From: Burkholderiaceae bacterium
GTDB taxonomy: Bacteria > Pseudomonadota > Gammaproteobacteria > Burkholderiales > Burkholderiaceae_E
Reading direction: 5' to 3'
Length of the DNA stretch: 64,000 nt
NCBI GenBank assembly: GCA_016710525.1
Contig: JADJVQ010000020.1
Coordinates: forward strand, 1-64,000
Shown here piece by piece: positions 24,618-32,099 of this stretch. The notes beneath the pieces are model-generated. The model was not told the origin of the DNA and did not search any database. It worked only from the letters and a program-made list of their open reading frames with translations. Both the position numbers and the translations under genes were made by a program. The stretch's first letter is position 1; each line of letters starts with the position of its first letter.

Positions 24618-25493
24618 ATGAGCCGCACCTTGCGAATCGGTGACCGGGGCAGCGACGTCCGTGCCGTCCAGGATGTCCTGAACTTTCATATCCGCCGCCT
24701 GGCACCCCTGGTTGTCGATGGCCGTTTCGGCACCGAGACCCAGGGCCGTGTCCGGGAATTTCAGCGTGCCAATCGCCTGGCGATCGATGGGGTCGTGGGT
24801 TCGCAGACATCGGGCAAATTGTTCGAAAACGAGGTCCAGAGCATGGTGGTGGGGATCATTCCCCGGCTGGTGCTCACCCTGCCGACCCTGGGCGGCGCAA
24901 CGCCTGCCGGCATCCGTCCGCCCAAGCTGATCCCGCCGCTGGTGCTGCCGGGGCAGCCGGCACCCCCGTCGCCAGTGCCCCTGCCGTTCCCGAACCTGAC
25001 CCAGTTGCGGCTGCTGCCGGACAGCCGGATTCCGATTCCCGCGCTCAATCAGCGCGGACAACTGCTGCAGCTGTCGCTGACCGTGCCGGCCCGCAATGAT
25101 CCGCTCGACCCCGCCGTCGTCAGTTTTCGACAGATTGTGCAACTGCTCGAGACCTTGCCCGCCAACTTTCCGTTCCGCACCCAGATCATCGGAGCGGTCC
25201 CCGATCCGGTGAAAAAAATCGGCGACATCGATTTCGGCTTCCAGTGGGGCGTCGATCCCGTCTTCGATCTGAAGCAGCTCAGCGGTCCCGCCGAGTTCTC
25301 CGTTGGCGCCAAGGCCAACGCCAGCTACACCCTCAAAGTGGTCGACCGGCCCGGACCTGCCGGGCTGAAGCTGGGCTTTTTCGCCAAGGGCGATTTTAAG
25401 GGCGAGCTCGACTACACCAGTCCCAAGGCGGAGTCGCGCCCCCTGCTGCAGATCGAAGGATCGATTCTGCTGGGGGTCGATGGGCGATTCTAA
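24618..25493 (+). CDS. Peptidoglycan-binding domain protein
   Basis: 291 aa. Residues about 5-70 form a PG_binding_1 domain (LRIGDRGSDVRAVQDVLN, VDGRFGTETQGRVREFQ, DGVVGSQTSGKL). A Pro-rich linker (about 95-130) joins a C-terminal region of about 150 residues with beta-strand character and no recognised family. No signal peptide is seen. The start is secure: AAAAGGAG lies 7 nt upstream. It probably anchors something to, or senses, the cell wall; catalytic residues were not identified. First of a run of plus-strand envelope-related genes. Confidence 0.82.
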   Translation: MSRTLRIGDRGSDVRAVQDVLNFHIRRLAPLVVDGRFGTETQGRVREFQRANRLAIDGVVGSQTSGKLFENEVQSMVVGIIPRLVLTLPTLGGATPAGIRPPKLIPPLVLPGQPAPPSPVPLPFPNLTQLRLLPDSRIPIPALNQRGQLLQLSLTVPARNDPLDPAVVSFRQIVQLLETLPANFPFRTQIIGAVPDPVKKIGDIDFGFQWGVDPVFDLKQLSGPAEFSVGAKANASYTLKVVDRPGPAGLKLGFFAKGDFKGELDYTSPKAESRPLLQIEGSILLGVDGRF

Positions 25494-25559
25494 ATCTCGT
25501 TGACGGCATCAAGTGCTTCTACAATCGGTCCCGTCATCCCCTCAGGAAGTGCGGACCCC

Positions 25560-26387
25560 ATGCAGCTGCAACGCCGAGCGACTCTCAAAGCCCTGGCCGC
25601 TGGCCCGTTTCTGGCCGCCGCGACCTCGAGCGACGCGCAGAGTCTGCCACCGCTGGACACCGGGTATTCGGCCTGGGACGCCCTGCTGAAAAAGCACGTC
25701 CAGTGGCTGCCCGACAACAAGCAGTCGCGCGTCGACTACACCGGTTTCCTGGCCGAGCGCGTCGTTCTGCAGCAGGTGCTGGCCGAATGGACCGCCGTCA
25801 CGCCGGCGGGCTTCGCGGCGTTCAGCCGCGAGCAGCAGATGGCCTTCCTGATCAATGTCTACAATGGTTTCACGATCGAGCTGATCCTGTCGGCCTATCC
25901 GAAGCTCAAATCCATCAAGGACCTCGGTTCGCTGATCCAATCGCCCTGGAAAAAGCGGTTCTTCAGCCTGCTCGGCGAGCCACGCCACCTCGACTGGATC
26001 GAGCATGAGCAACTGCGTCCGCGCTACAACGACCCGCGGGTGCATGCGGCGGTGAACTGCGCGAGCATCGGCTGTCCGGCGCTGCGCCCGGAGGCTTTCA
26101 CCGCGGCACGCCTGGGTGCCCAGCTCGATGATGGGATGCTGCGCTTCATGGCCGACCGCAGCCGCAACCGCTTTGCCGACGGGCGCCTGCAGGTCAGCAT
26201 GATCTTCAAGTGGTTTCGCGAGGACTTCGAACAGGGACATCAGGGTTTCGGAAAACTGGAAGATGTCATGGTCCGCTATGCCGACGTTCTGTCAGGGATT
26301 CCGGCCGAGCGCGACAAGATCCGCAGCAGGCAGGCGGCCATCACGTTCCTGGAGTACGACTGGTCACTGAACGATCTGCGCCGGTAG
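25560..26387 (+). CDS. DUF547 domain protein, exported
   Basis: 275 aa. A signal with twin Arg (QRRATLKALAAG) ends near SSDAQS. The body is DUF547: VDYTGFLAER, LINVYNGFTIELIL, then HAAVNCASIGCPAL, a segment with conserved Asn, Cys and Ser typical of the family. The DUF547 fold is papain/transglutaminase-like, but its biochemical role is unsettled. AGGAAG lies about 10 nt before the ATG. It follows the peptidoglycan-binding gene by 66 bp and is probably secreted by Tat or Sec. Confidence 0.87.
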   Translation: MQLQRRATLKALAAGPFLAAATSSDAQSLPPLDTGYSAWDALLKKHVQWLPDNKQSRVDYTGFLAERVVLQQVLAEWTAVTPAGFAAFSREQQMAFLINVYNGFTIELILSAYPKLKSIKDLGSLIQSPWKKRFFSLLGEPRHLDWIEHEQLRPRYNDPRVHAAVNCASIGCPALRPEAFTAARLGAQLDDGMLRFMADRSRNRFADGRLQVSMIFKWFREDFEQGHQGFGKLEDVMVRYADVLSGIPAERDKIRSRQAAITFLEYDWSLNDLRR

Positions 26388-26450
26388 CGTTCGTCCCCCG
26401 TCCCTGTTCGACATGCCGTATTGCGGCGTGTCCCTGTCCTGGTTCCCCTC

Positions 26451-27851
26451 ATGTCCCTGCAAGCCCCGCGGCCTCGGTCCCTGATTCTGTTCAGTTACGA
26501 CTGGGACCAGATCGCATTCTCGCGGCTGGCCGCGCGCTGGCCGCATGTCAGCGCCGGTTTCGACCTGTTCAGCTTCCCGAGCAATGCGCGCCTGGCGTGG
26601 TTCGACATGCAGCGCTTCGTGGCCCTGTGGGCCTGGCGTGCCCGGCGCCAGGGCCTCGAGGCCGTGGTCTCTCATCATGAGCAGTTCGGTGCGCTGGCGG
26701 CTGCGCTGCTGGCCGAACGAATGGGCTGGCCCGGAACGCCGGTGAAGGCGGTGCTGGCCTGCCAGCACAAGCTGTACGCCCGAGAAGTGCTAGAGCGCGT
26801 GTGCCCGCAGGTCAACCCGAGGTTCAAGCGCCTGGACTGCGCCTATGGCGACAGCGTGCCCGGCGGCCTGTCGTATCCGGCGTTCATCAAACCGGTCAAG
26901 GCGGCATTTTCGGTGCTGGCGCGCACGGTGCACAGCCAGGCCGACCTGCAGGCCCACACCCGGTTCGGCGCCTGGGAACTGTGGGTCATCCGGCATCTGG
27001 TCGAGCCGTTCGAGCGTGTCGTTCGCGAGCGCCTGCCCGAGGCGGGCACGGCGCACAGCCTGATGCTCGAAGAACCCGTGTGTGCCCCCCAGTACTGTCT
27101 GGACGGCTATGTCTTGCAGGGTGAACTGCGGCGCCTGGGTGTGGTCGACGTGGCGATGTACCCGGGCACCCAGGCCTTCATGCGCTTCGATTACCCCAGC
27201 CGCCTGCCTGCGGCGGTGATCGAGCGGGCCACCGACGTGGCGCGACGCTTCCTGAGCGCGATCGGCTTCACGCACGGCCTGTTCAACATGGAGTTCTTCC
27301 ACGATCCGCTCACCGATGCGCTCACCGTCATCGAGTTCAATCCGCGACTGGCTTCGCAGTTTTCCGATCTGTATCGGCGCGTCGACGGCATCGATCTGCA
27401 CGAGGCGGGCCTGGCGCTCGCCCATGGCGAAGATCCCGCCGCGCTGCCCCGAGTCGCACCGTCCGCGGGGGCCGCGGCGAGCTTCGTCTATCGGCTGTTC
27501 GATCCATCCGGAGTCTCCCGTCAGCCGGACGAGTCCCAGCGGCGCGCGTTCGCGCAGGCTTACCCGGATGCTTTGCTGATGGCTTTTCCCAAGTCGGCCG
27601 ATTCGGTGGCCCGAGACTTCAAGTGGCTGGGCAGCTATCGCTACGGCATCGCGCACCTGGGGGGCGCTGATCCGGACGATCTGCGCAGGCGCTGCGAGGA
27701 CGCGAGCCGGCTGATCGGCTGGCGAGCTCCCTATGCCGATCTCCACCCCTCGTCAGACCCGCACGCTCCGGCGCAGGCCGAGCGGGCGCCTGTGGAGCCT
27801 GCGTTCGATCCCCTGGGTTCGGCACCCGGTTCTTTTCAATCCATTCGCTGA
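26451..27851 (+). CDS. ATP-grasp-like protein of unknown substrate
   Basis: 466 aa. The N-terminal Rossmann-like part (SLILFSYDWDQIAFSRLAA) precedes an ATP-grasp core: YPAFIKPVKAAFS gives the nucleotide Lys, and NMEFF followed by VIEFNPRLASQFSDLY gives the Mg-ligand pair E and E-x-N. ATP-grasp enzymes join a carboxylate to an amine or thiol with ATP. The acceptor is unknown. The C-terminus (about 430-466) is Pro/Ala-rich and probably disordered. ATG 26451 lacks a clear Shine-Dalgarno. Neighbours are exported DUF547 and YHS proteins, so a role in making a small peptide or cell-surface compound is possible, but this is inference. Confidence 0.75.
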   Translation: MSLQAPRPRSLILFSYDWDQIAFSRLAARWPHVSAGFDLFSFPSNARLAWFDMQRFVALWAWRARRQGLEAVVSHHEQFGALAAALLAERMGWPGTPVKAVLACQHKLYAREVLERVCPQVNPRFKRLDCAYGDSVPGGLSYPAFIKPVKAAFSVLARTVHSQADLQAHTRFGAWELWVIRHLVEPFERVVRERLPEAGTAHSLMLEEPVCAPQYCLDGYVLQGELRRLGVVDVAMYPGTQAFMRFDYPSRLPAAVIERATDVARRFLSAIGFTHGLFNMEFFHDPLTDALTVIEFNPRLASQFSDLYRRVDGIDLHEAGLALAHGEDPAALPRVAPSAGAAASFVYRLFDPSGVSRQPDESQRRAFAQAYPDALLMAFPKSADSVARDFKWLGSYRYGIAHLGGADPDDLRRRCEDASRLIGWRAPYADLHPSSDPHAPAQAERAPVEPAFDPLGSAPGSFQSIR

Positions 27852-27864
27852 CAGGAAACACGCC

Positions 27865-28470
27865 ATGTCCGACTTCCCCGTTGCGCGCCCCCTTGCCCTG
27901 ATCCTGGTCATGACAAGCCTCACGGGCTGCGGCGCCCTGATCGCACAAAATCCCTCGGGCCGCCTGAGCCCGGTGAATGCGGTCGCCGATGATCCTGAAT
28001 CGCGCCTGATGCTCAAGGGCGCCGACGTGGTCGCCTATTTCACGCAGCAGCGCTATGTGCAGGGAAGCCCGCAGCACCGCAGCCGTTACGAGGGTGTCGA
28101 CTTCCGCTTTGCGAGCGCCGAACACAAAGCCCTATTCGACCGGGAGCCGGAAAAATACCTCCCCCAATATGGCGGCTACTGTGCCAACGGCGTGGTGTAC
28201 GGGATCCCCTGGGGAGGCGATGCCGACGCCTGGAAGATGATCGGGGGCAAGCTGTACATCTTCGGCGGTCGAGGCTCGATGGATGCCTTCATGATCGATC
28301 CGCCCAAGCACATCGCCCTGGCCGATCGCTACTGGAAGGACGAAGTGCAGGGCAGCAACAGTTTCGTGCAGCGTGGTCGGCGCCTGGTGTTCAAGGTGCC
28401 GCACTACCAGTCCGGCGACGATCTGGCCAGGGCGGTTACCGAGGCCCGGAGCAAGGGCCTGCTGCGCTGA
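27865..28470 (+). CDS. YHS-domain lipoprotein
   Basis: 201 aa. A signal peptide with lipobox LTGC (Cys about 22) is followed by a YHS-like domain: LKGADVVAYFTQQRYVQGSPQHRSRYEGVDFRFAS, then HKALFDREPEKYLPQYGGYCANG. This arrangement is the 'YHS domain-containing (seleno)protein' type often annotated in proteobacteria, thought to bind metal. AGGAAA stands 7-8 nt before the ATG. It is the last gene of the plus-strand run and ends at a hairpin. Role unproven. Confidence 0.87.
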   Translation: MSDFPVARPLALILVMTSLTGCGALIAQNPSGRLSPVNAVADDPESRLMLKGADVVAYFTQQRYVQGSPQHRSRYEGVDFRFASAEHKALFDREPEKYLPQYGGYCANGVVYGIPWGGDADAWKMIGGKLYIFGGRGSMDAFMIDPPKHIALADRYWKDEVQGSNSFVQRGRRLVFKVPHYQSGDDLARAVTEARSKGLLR

Positions 28471-28475
28471 GCGGC

Positions 28476-28500
28476 GCGCGCGCAGGCCGCCTGCGGGCGC
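28476..28500. terminator. Hairpin between convergent genes
   Basis: GCGCGCGCAGG and CCTGCGGGCGC pair with one mismatch around a CCG loop, between the stops of the YHS gene and the transglutaminase-like gene. No T tract. Probably a shared, bidirectional 3' end. Confidence 0.55.
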
Positions 28501-28502
28501 GA

Positions 28503-29606
28503 TCAGGCCTGGATTTCGCGCGCCGTGATCGTGTACTTGAACTGATCGGGCTCGAGCGAGTCGAAGCGGCCTTCGGCATTCTCGGCGTTGGGATACATGA
28601 AGAAACCGAGCTTCGGGCCTTTCGAGCCGGGCAGGACCACGTCGTGCGCCGTATTGAAGGCCAGCCAGTTGCCCTCCCAGCCCCCGAAGAGCGCCCGGTT
28701 CACCGGTGCCACCACCGGGTGCTCGGTGGTCTTGAGCCACTCCGGGGTTTCGAGGCGCATGACCTTGCCGACATCGGCAGGGTCCATCGCGACCCATCCG
28801 TATTTCGCCAGGAACACCTCGGCACGGCAGTGCTGCGCGCGCGCCAGGTTGGCCGGATTGCCCGACAGCTCCTTGTAGCCGAAGGCCGAGGGCACGAGCC
28901 GGATGCCGTAGACGTCGCGCGCGGGCACGCCGGCCGATCGGCACAGGCCCACGAACAGCGCATTGATGTCGCCGCACTTGCCGCCCAGATTGCCGGTCTC
29001 GAGCATCGCGGCGATGTCGCCCACGCCACAACCGCGCACTTTCGGCTCGCGGTGGGTGTTCGTCACGATCCAGTCGTAGATCTTGCGGGTCTTGTCCAGG
29101 TCCGTCGCCGCGCCCTGGGTGATCTCGAGCGCCGTCTTGCGCACGATGCCGTCGGTGGGCATCAGTTCGGTGGCCCGGGTCCACGACTTGAGCACCTGCG
29201 GGTCTTCGCGGGCGTCCACCGCGCGGCTCCAGTCGGTGCTGCGGCTCTGGGTCCGAATGCGGCTGGTCAGTTCGACATAGGGCGTACCTTCAGTGCCGTT
29301 GAAGACGGCCATCAGCATCTTGGCGCCCTGCTGGCCGTCGGAGGTCAGCTCGGCTTTCGCCGCATTGCTCTTCCAGGTGTTCTCGAGCGACTGCTGGTAG
29401 TCGGTATTGATCGAGGGGATCGGCAGCCAGACGCGCGTCGCGCCCTTGCCGGCGGCGACTTCCGCGCGGGTGGTGAATTCGAAGGTGCGCCACTGACCCG
29501 GCTGGGGCTTGAACGAGCGTTCCTGCGCGTGCGCCAGGGCGGGCAGGGTGGGCAGTGCAGTGACGCAGGAGGCCTTCAGAAAATCTCGGCGGGAGACGGA
29601 GAGCAT
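28503..29606 (-). CDS. Transglutaminase-like exported protein
   Basis: 367 aa. The N-terminus VSRRDFLKASC is a clear Tat signal, cleaved near AHAQE. The transglutaminase-like core has the nucleophile in GGKCGDINALFVGLC and the His/Asp pair in RAEVFLAKYGWVAMDPAD. It resembles secreted cysteine-protease-like TGases rather than cross-linking enzymes. AAGGAA lies 8 nt upstream of ATG 29606. The 285 bp between it and the end of senA shows no gene and must hold its promoter. Likely periplasmic protein or peptide hydrolase; substrate unknown. Confidence 0.87.
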   Translation of the reverse strand: MLSVSRRDFLKASCVTALPTLPALAHAQERSFKPQPGQWRTFEFTTRAEVAAGKGATRVWLPIPSINTDYQQSLENTWKSNAAKAELTSDGQQGAKMLMAVFNGTEGTPYVELTSRIRTQSRSTDWSRAVDAREDPQVLKSWTRATELMPTDGIVRKTALEITQGAATDLDKTRKIYDWIVTNTHREPKVRGCGVGDIAAMLETGNLGGKCGDINALFVGLCRSAGVPARDVYGIRLVPSAFGYKELSGNPANLARAQHCRAEVFLAKYGWVAMDPADVGKVMRLETPEWLKTTEHPVVAPVNRALFGGWEGNWLAFNTAHDVVLPGSKGPKLGFFMYPNAENAEGRFDSLEPDQFKYTITAREIQA

Positions 29607-29891
29607 CAGGAATTCCTTGCAGTGGAGGATGGTGAAAGGGGAATCGGCCGGCCCGAGAAAGACCGGAGCGTGCGCGCAGCCCGGTCCGGGTGCGCCCGGG
29701 CGCTGGTGTCGATGACGCGCGATTATGACGGGCGCGGGAAAACCCCGCAGAGCCCTCACAATGCGAACCGGACGCGGTCACGCGGACAGAGTCCGTCGGG
29801 TGGACTGCGTTGGTCCTTCCAAGGGGATTGCGAAGTGATTGTCAAATATCGTGTCTTTGTTTGTTCGGGAAAGGCCTGTGCCGAACTCCCG

Positions 29892-31079
29892 TCAGGCTGG
29901 GCTCACCGTCCGGAAGCCTGCGAAGATGTCACGGCGCTCCGGTGGAAAGAAGTTCCGGTAACGGGCGTTGACCATTTCCTGCGCGCTCGCCAGGCAGGCC
30001 CCGCGCAACACCTTGCGGCTGCCGAACCAGGGCGCCGAATAGTCCCGATAGGGGTGGGCGACAAATCCCGGGTACGGTTCGAACACGCTGTCGGTCCATT
30101 CCCAGACGGCCCCCCAGTGCAGTGCCGGCTGGGTATGGACCGCGCATTCCCATTGCGCCTCGGTCGGCAGCTGCCGACCCGCCCAGCGGCACCATGCGTG
30201 GGCATCGGTCCAGCTGACATGAACCGCCGGCGTCTCGAGGTTCAATGTTTCCCAACGGCCGTACGCGCAGCTTTGCCATTGTCCCGAGTGCTGGCGCACG
30301 TAAGGCGGCAGGCGATGGCCAGTCTGCTGCACGAACGGCAGATACCGATCCCAGCACACCGGGCGGGCATCGATGTGAAACGCGGCCAGTTCGACGGCGT
30401 GCGGTCCGATTTCGTTGTCGAAGGCGAATCCGGGCAGCGGGCTGCCGAGAGTCCAGCGCTGGGCCGGGATGCCGATCGAGACGGCATCCGGCGCGGCCTC
30501 GCCGGCGGGCGCGGTCCGGCGGTGCCGCACGAGCTCGCCAGGCAGCGCAATGCCCTGCGACTGCGCCATGTACGCCATGGCTTCGTTGTGCATCTGTTCG
30601 TGATAGAGCACGAGTCGCCAGAAATACAGCGCCCGGTCGTCGCCGCCTGCCTCGTTCAGGATGGCCAGCGACTCGGCGAGGACCGCGTCGAGGTAGCGCC
30701 TGGTCCGGGCGAGGTCTGGCAGATGCAGCTCCCAGCGCCGTGCATGGGGCACGGCACTGGAGTCGTACAGTGAATCTGCGTCAGGCAGTCGCGAAGGCTT
30801 GCGCGGATGGGTCGGGTCGCATTCGGCACCCCGGTCCCGTTGCTCGTTGCGCCCGATCCACCACTCCTGAAACCAGCCGATGTGGCCCAGCTCCCACAGG
30901 GGCCGGTTCAGCTCGGGCTCGCAGGGCACGGCCAGATCGGGGCTTGCCCGGGCCCAGGCATCGATCAGGCCCAGGGTGCGCTGGCGGGTGCGTTGCAGGA
31001 CATCGGCCAGGGCCCTCGGCCCCAGTTGCCGGCCGGCCGCGCCGAGCGGCGCCATGCCGGGTGAGTTTTGGATATTCAC
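29892..31079 (-). CDS. senA: Selenoneine synthase-like (EgtB family) SenA
   Basis: 395-aa non-haem iron sulfoxide/selenoxide synthase of the EgtB family. The N-terminal DinB-like domain supplies H66 (GHIGWFQEWW) and H160-EQM-H164-N-E166; the C-terminal part is the formylglycine-generating-enzyme fold (PVCWDRYLPF, VHVSWTDAHAWCRWAGRQLPTEAQWE, ending FRTVSP). It is called SenA rather than EgtB because senB- and selD-type genes are next to it and no egtD, egtA or egtC is present. SenA joins a selenosugar to hercynine. The GTG start at 31079 has AAGGG upstream; ATG 31055 is the alternative. It is divergent from senB with almost no gap. Confidence 0.85.
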   Translation of the reverse strand: MNIQNSPGMAPLGAAGRQLGPRALADVLQRTRQRTLGLIDAWARASPDLAVPCEPELNRPLWELGHIGWFQEWWIGRNEQRDRGAECDPTHPRKPSRLPDADSLYDSSAVPHARRWELHLPDLARTRRYLDAVLAESLAILNEAGGDDRALYFWRLVLYHEQMHNEAMAYMAQSQGIALPGELVRHRRTAPAGEAAPDAVSIGIPAQRWTLGSPLPGFAFDNEIGPHAVELAAFHIDARPVCWDRYLPFVQQTGHRLPPYVRQHSGQWQSCAYGRWETLNLETPAVHVSWTDAHAWCRWAGRQLPTEAQWECAVHTQPALHWGAVWEWTDSVFEPYPGFVAHPYRDYSAPWFGSRKVLRGACLASAQEMVNARYRNFFPPERRDIFAGFRTVSPA

Positions 31080-31085
31080 GCTGAG

Positions 31086-32099
31086 ATGCCCTTCGTGCCT
31101 CGAATTCGGGTGGTGATCGTCAGTCCGGCCCTGGCCGATGCCAACAACGGCAACTGGCAGACCGCGCGCCGCTGGCAGCGTCTGCTGTCCGAGCGCCATT
31201 CTGCGCGAATCGTCAAAGACTGGCCGGCGGACCGCCGTGGCGACGATCGCGACGAGCGGGCGGACCAGGTGATGCTCGCCCTGCATGCGCGGCGTTCGGC
31301 GTCGGCCATCGACGCGTGGGCGCGCGGCTGCCCGGGTCGTGGCCTCGCGGTGGTGATGACCGGAACCGACCTGTACCGCGACCTGGCGGTCGATGACCGG
31401 GTGCGGCTGTCCCTCGCCGCGGCACAGAAGATCGTGGTGCTGCAGCCCGAAGGGCTGGCCGCGCTGCCGCAGGACGTCCGCTGGAAGGCGCAGGCGATCT
31501 TCCAGTCCACCGGCGAACGGCGCACCCTGGCCAAGCCGGTGCGGCGCCTGCGGGCGGTGATGGTGGGCCATCTGCGCGACGAGAAGGATCCGCTCACGCT
31601 GATGGCGGCGGCACGGCTGGTACGCGACGAGCCGGGCATCGCGATCGATCACATCGGGGCGCCGCTCGACGGCGCGCTGGGCCAGGCCGCCCGCGACACG
31701 GCCACCGAGTGCCCGCGCTATCGCTGGCTGGGCGGACTGCCCCACGAGAGCACCCGACGGCACATCCAGCGCGCCCATGTGCTGGTCCACGCCAGCCGGA
31801 TGGAAGGAGGCGCGCATGTCGTGATGGAAGCGGTCCGCTGCGGCACGCCGGTGCTGGCCTCCCGGATCCCCGGCAACGTCGGCATGCTGGGGGCCGACTA
31901 CGACGGCTACTTCGAGCCCGGCGACAGCGCCGGTCTGGCCCAGCTGCTGCGCCGTTGCCAGCGCGAGCTGCCCTGGCCCGGATCGTCGGGGTTTCTGGCG
32001 CATCTGCAGGCACAATGCGCGCGCCGGGCACCCCTGTTTTCCCCCGATGCCGAGCGCGCGGCGCTGCATCGGCTCGTCGAATCCCTGCGGACTCCCTGA
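31086..32099 (+). CDS. senB: Selenosugar synthase-like glycosyltransferase SenB
   Basis: 337-aa GT4-type glycosyltransferase. The N-terminal half starts RVVIVSPALADANNGNWQTARRWQRLL and the donor half has VGHLRDEKDPLTLMAAAR and the retaining-GT motif SRMEGGAHVVMEAVRCGTPVLAS. This matches the SenB family, which couples selenophosphate to a UDP-sugar to give a selenosugar. The start at 31086 is uncertain (GTG 31095 is possible), with no strong ribosome site. The selD-type gene begins directly after the stop (TGA then ATG), so the two are co-translated. Confidence 0.85.
   Translation: MPFVPRIRVVIVSPALADANNGNWQTARRWQRLLSERHSARIVKDWPADRRGDDRDERADQVMLALHARRSASAIDAWARGCPGRGLAVVMTGTDLYRDLAVDDRVRLSLAAAQKIVVLQPEGLAALPQDVRWKAQAIFQSTGERRTLAKPVRRLRAVMVGHLRDEKDPLTLMAAARLVRDEPGIAIDHIGAPLDGALGQAARDTATECPRYRWLGGLPHESTRRHIQRAHVLVHASRMEGGAHVVMEAVRCGTPVLASRIPGNVGMLGADYDGYFEPGDSAGLAQLLRRCQRELPWPGSSGFLAHLQAQCARRAPLFSPDAERAALHRLVESLRTP

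Noticed and set aside
29892..31079. Calling this gene egtB of ergothioneine synthesis
   Set aside because: No egtA, egtC or egtD is nearby, while selenosugar-synthase- and SelD-type genes are adjacent, which favours senA.
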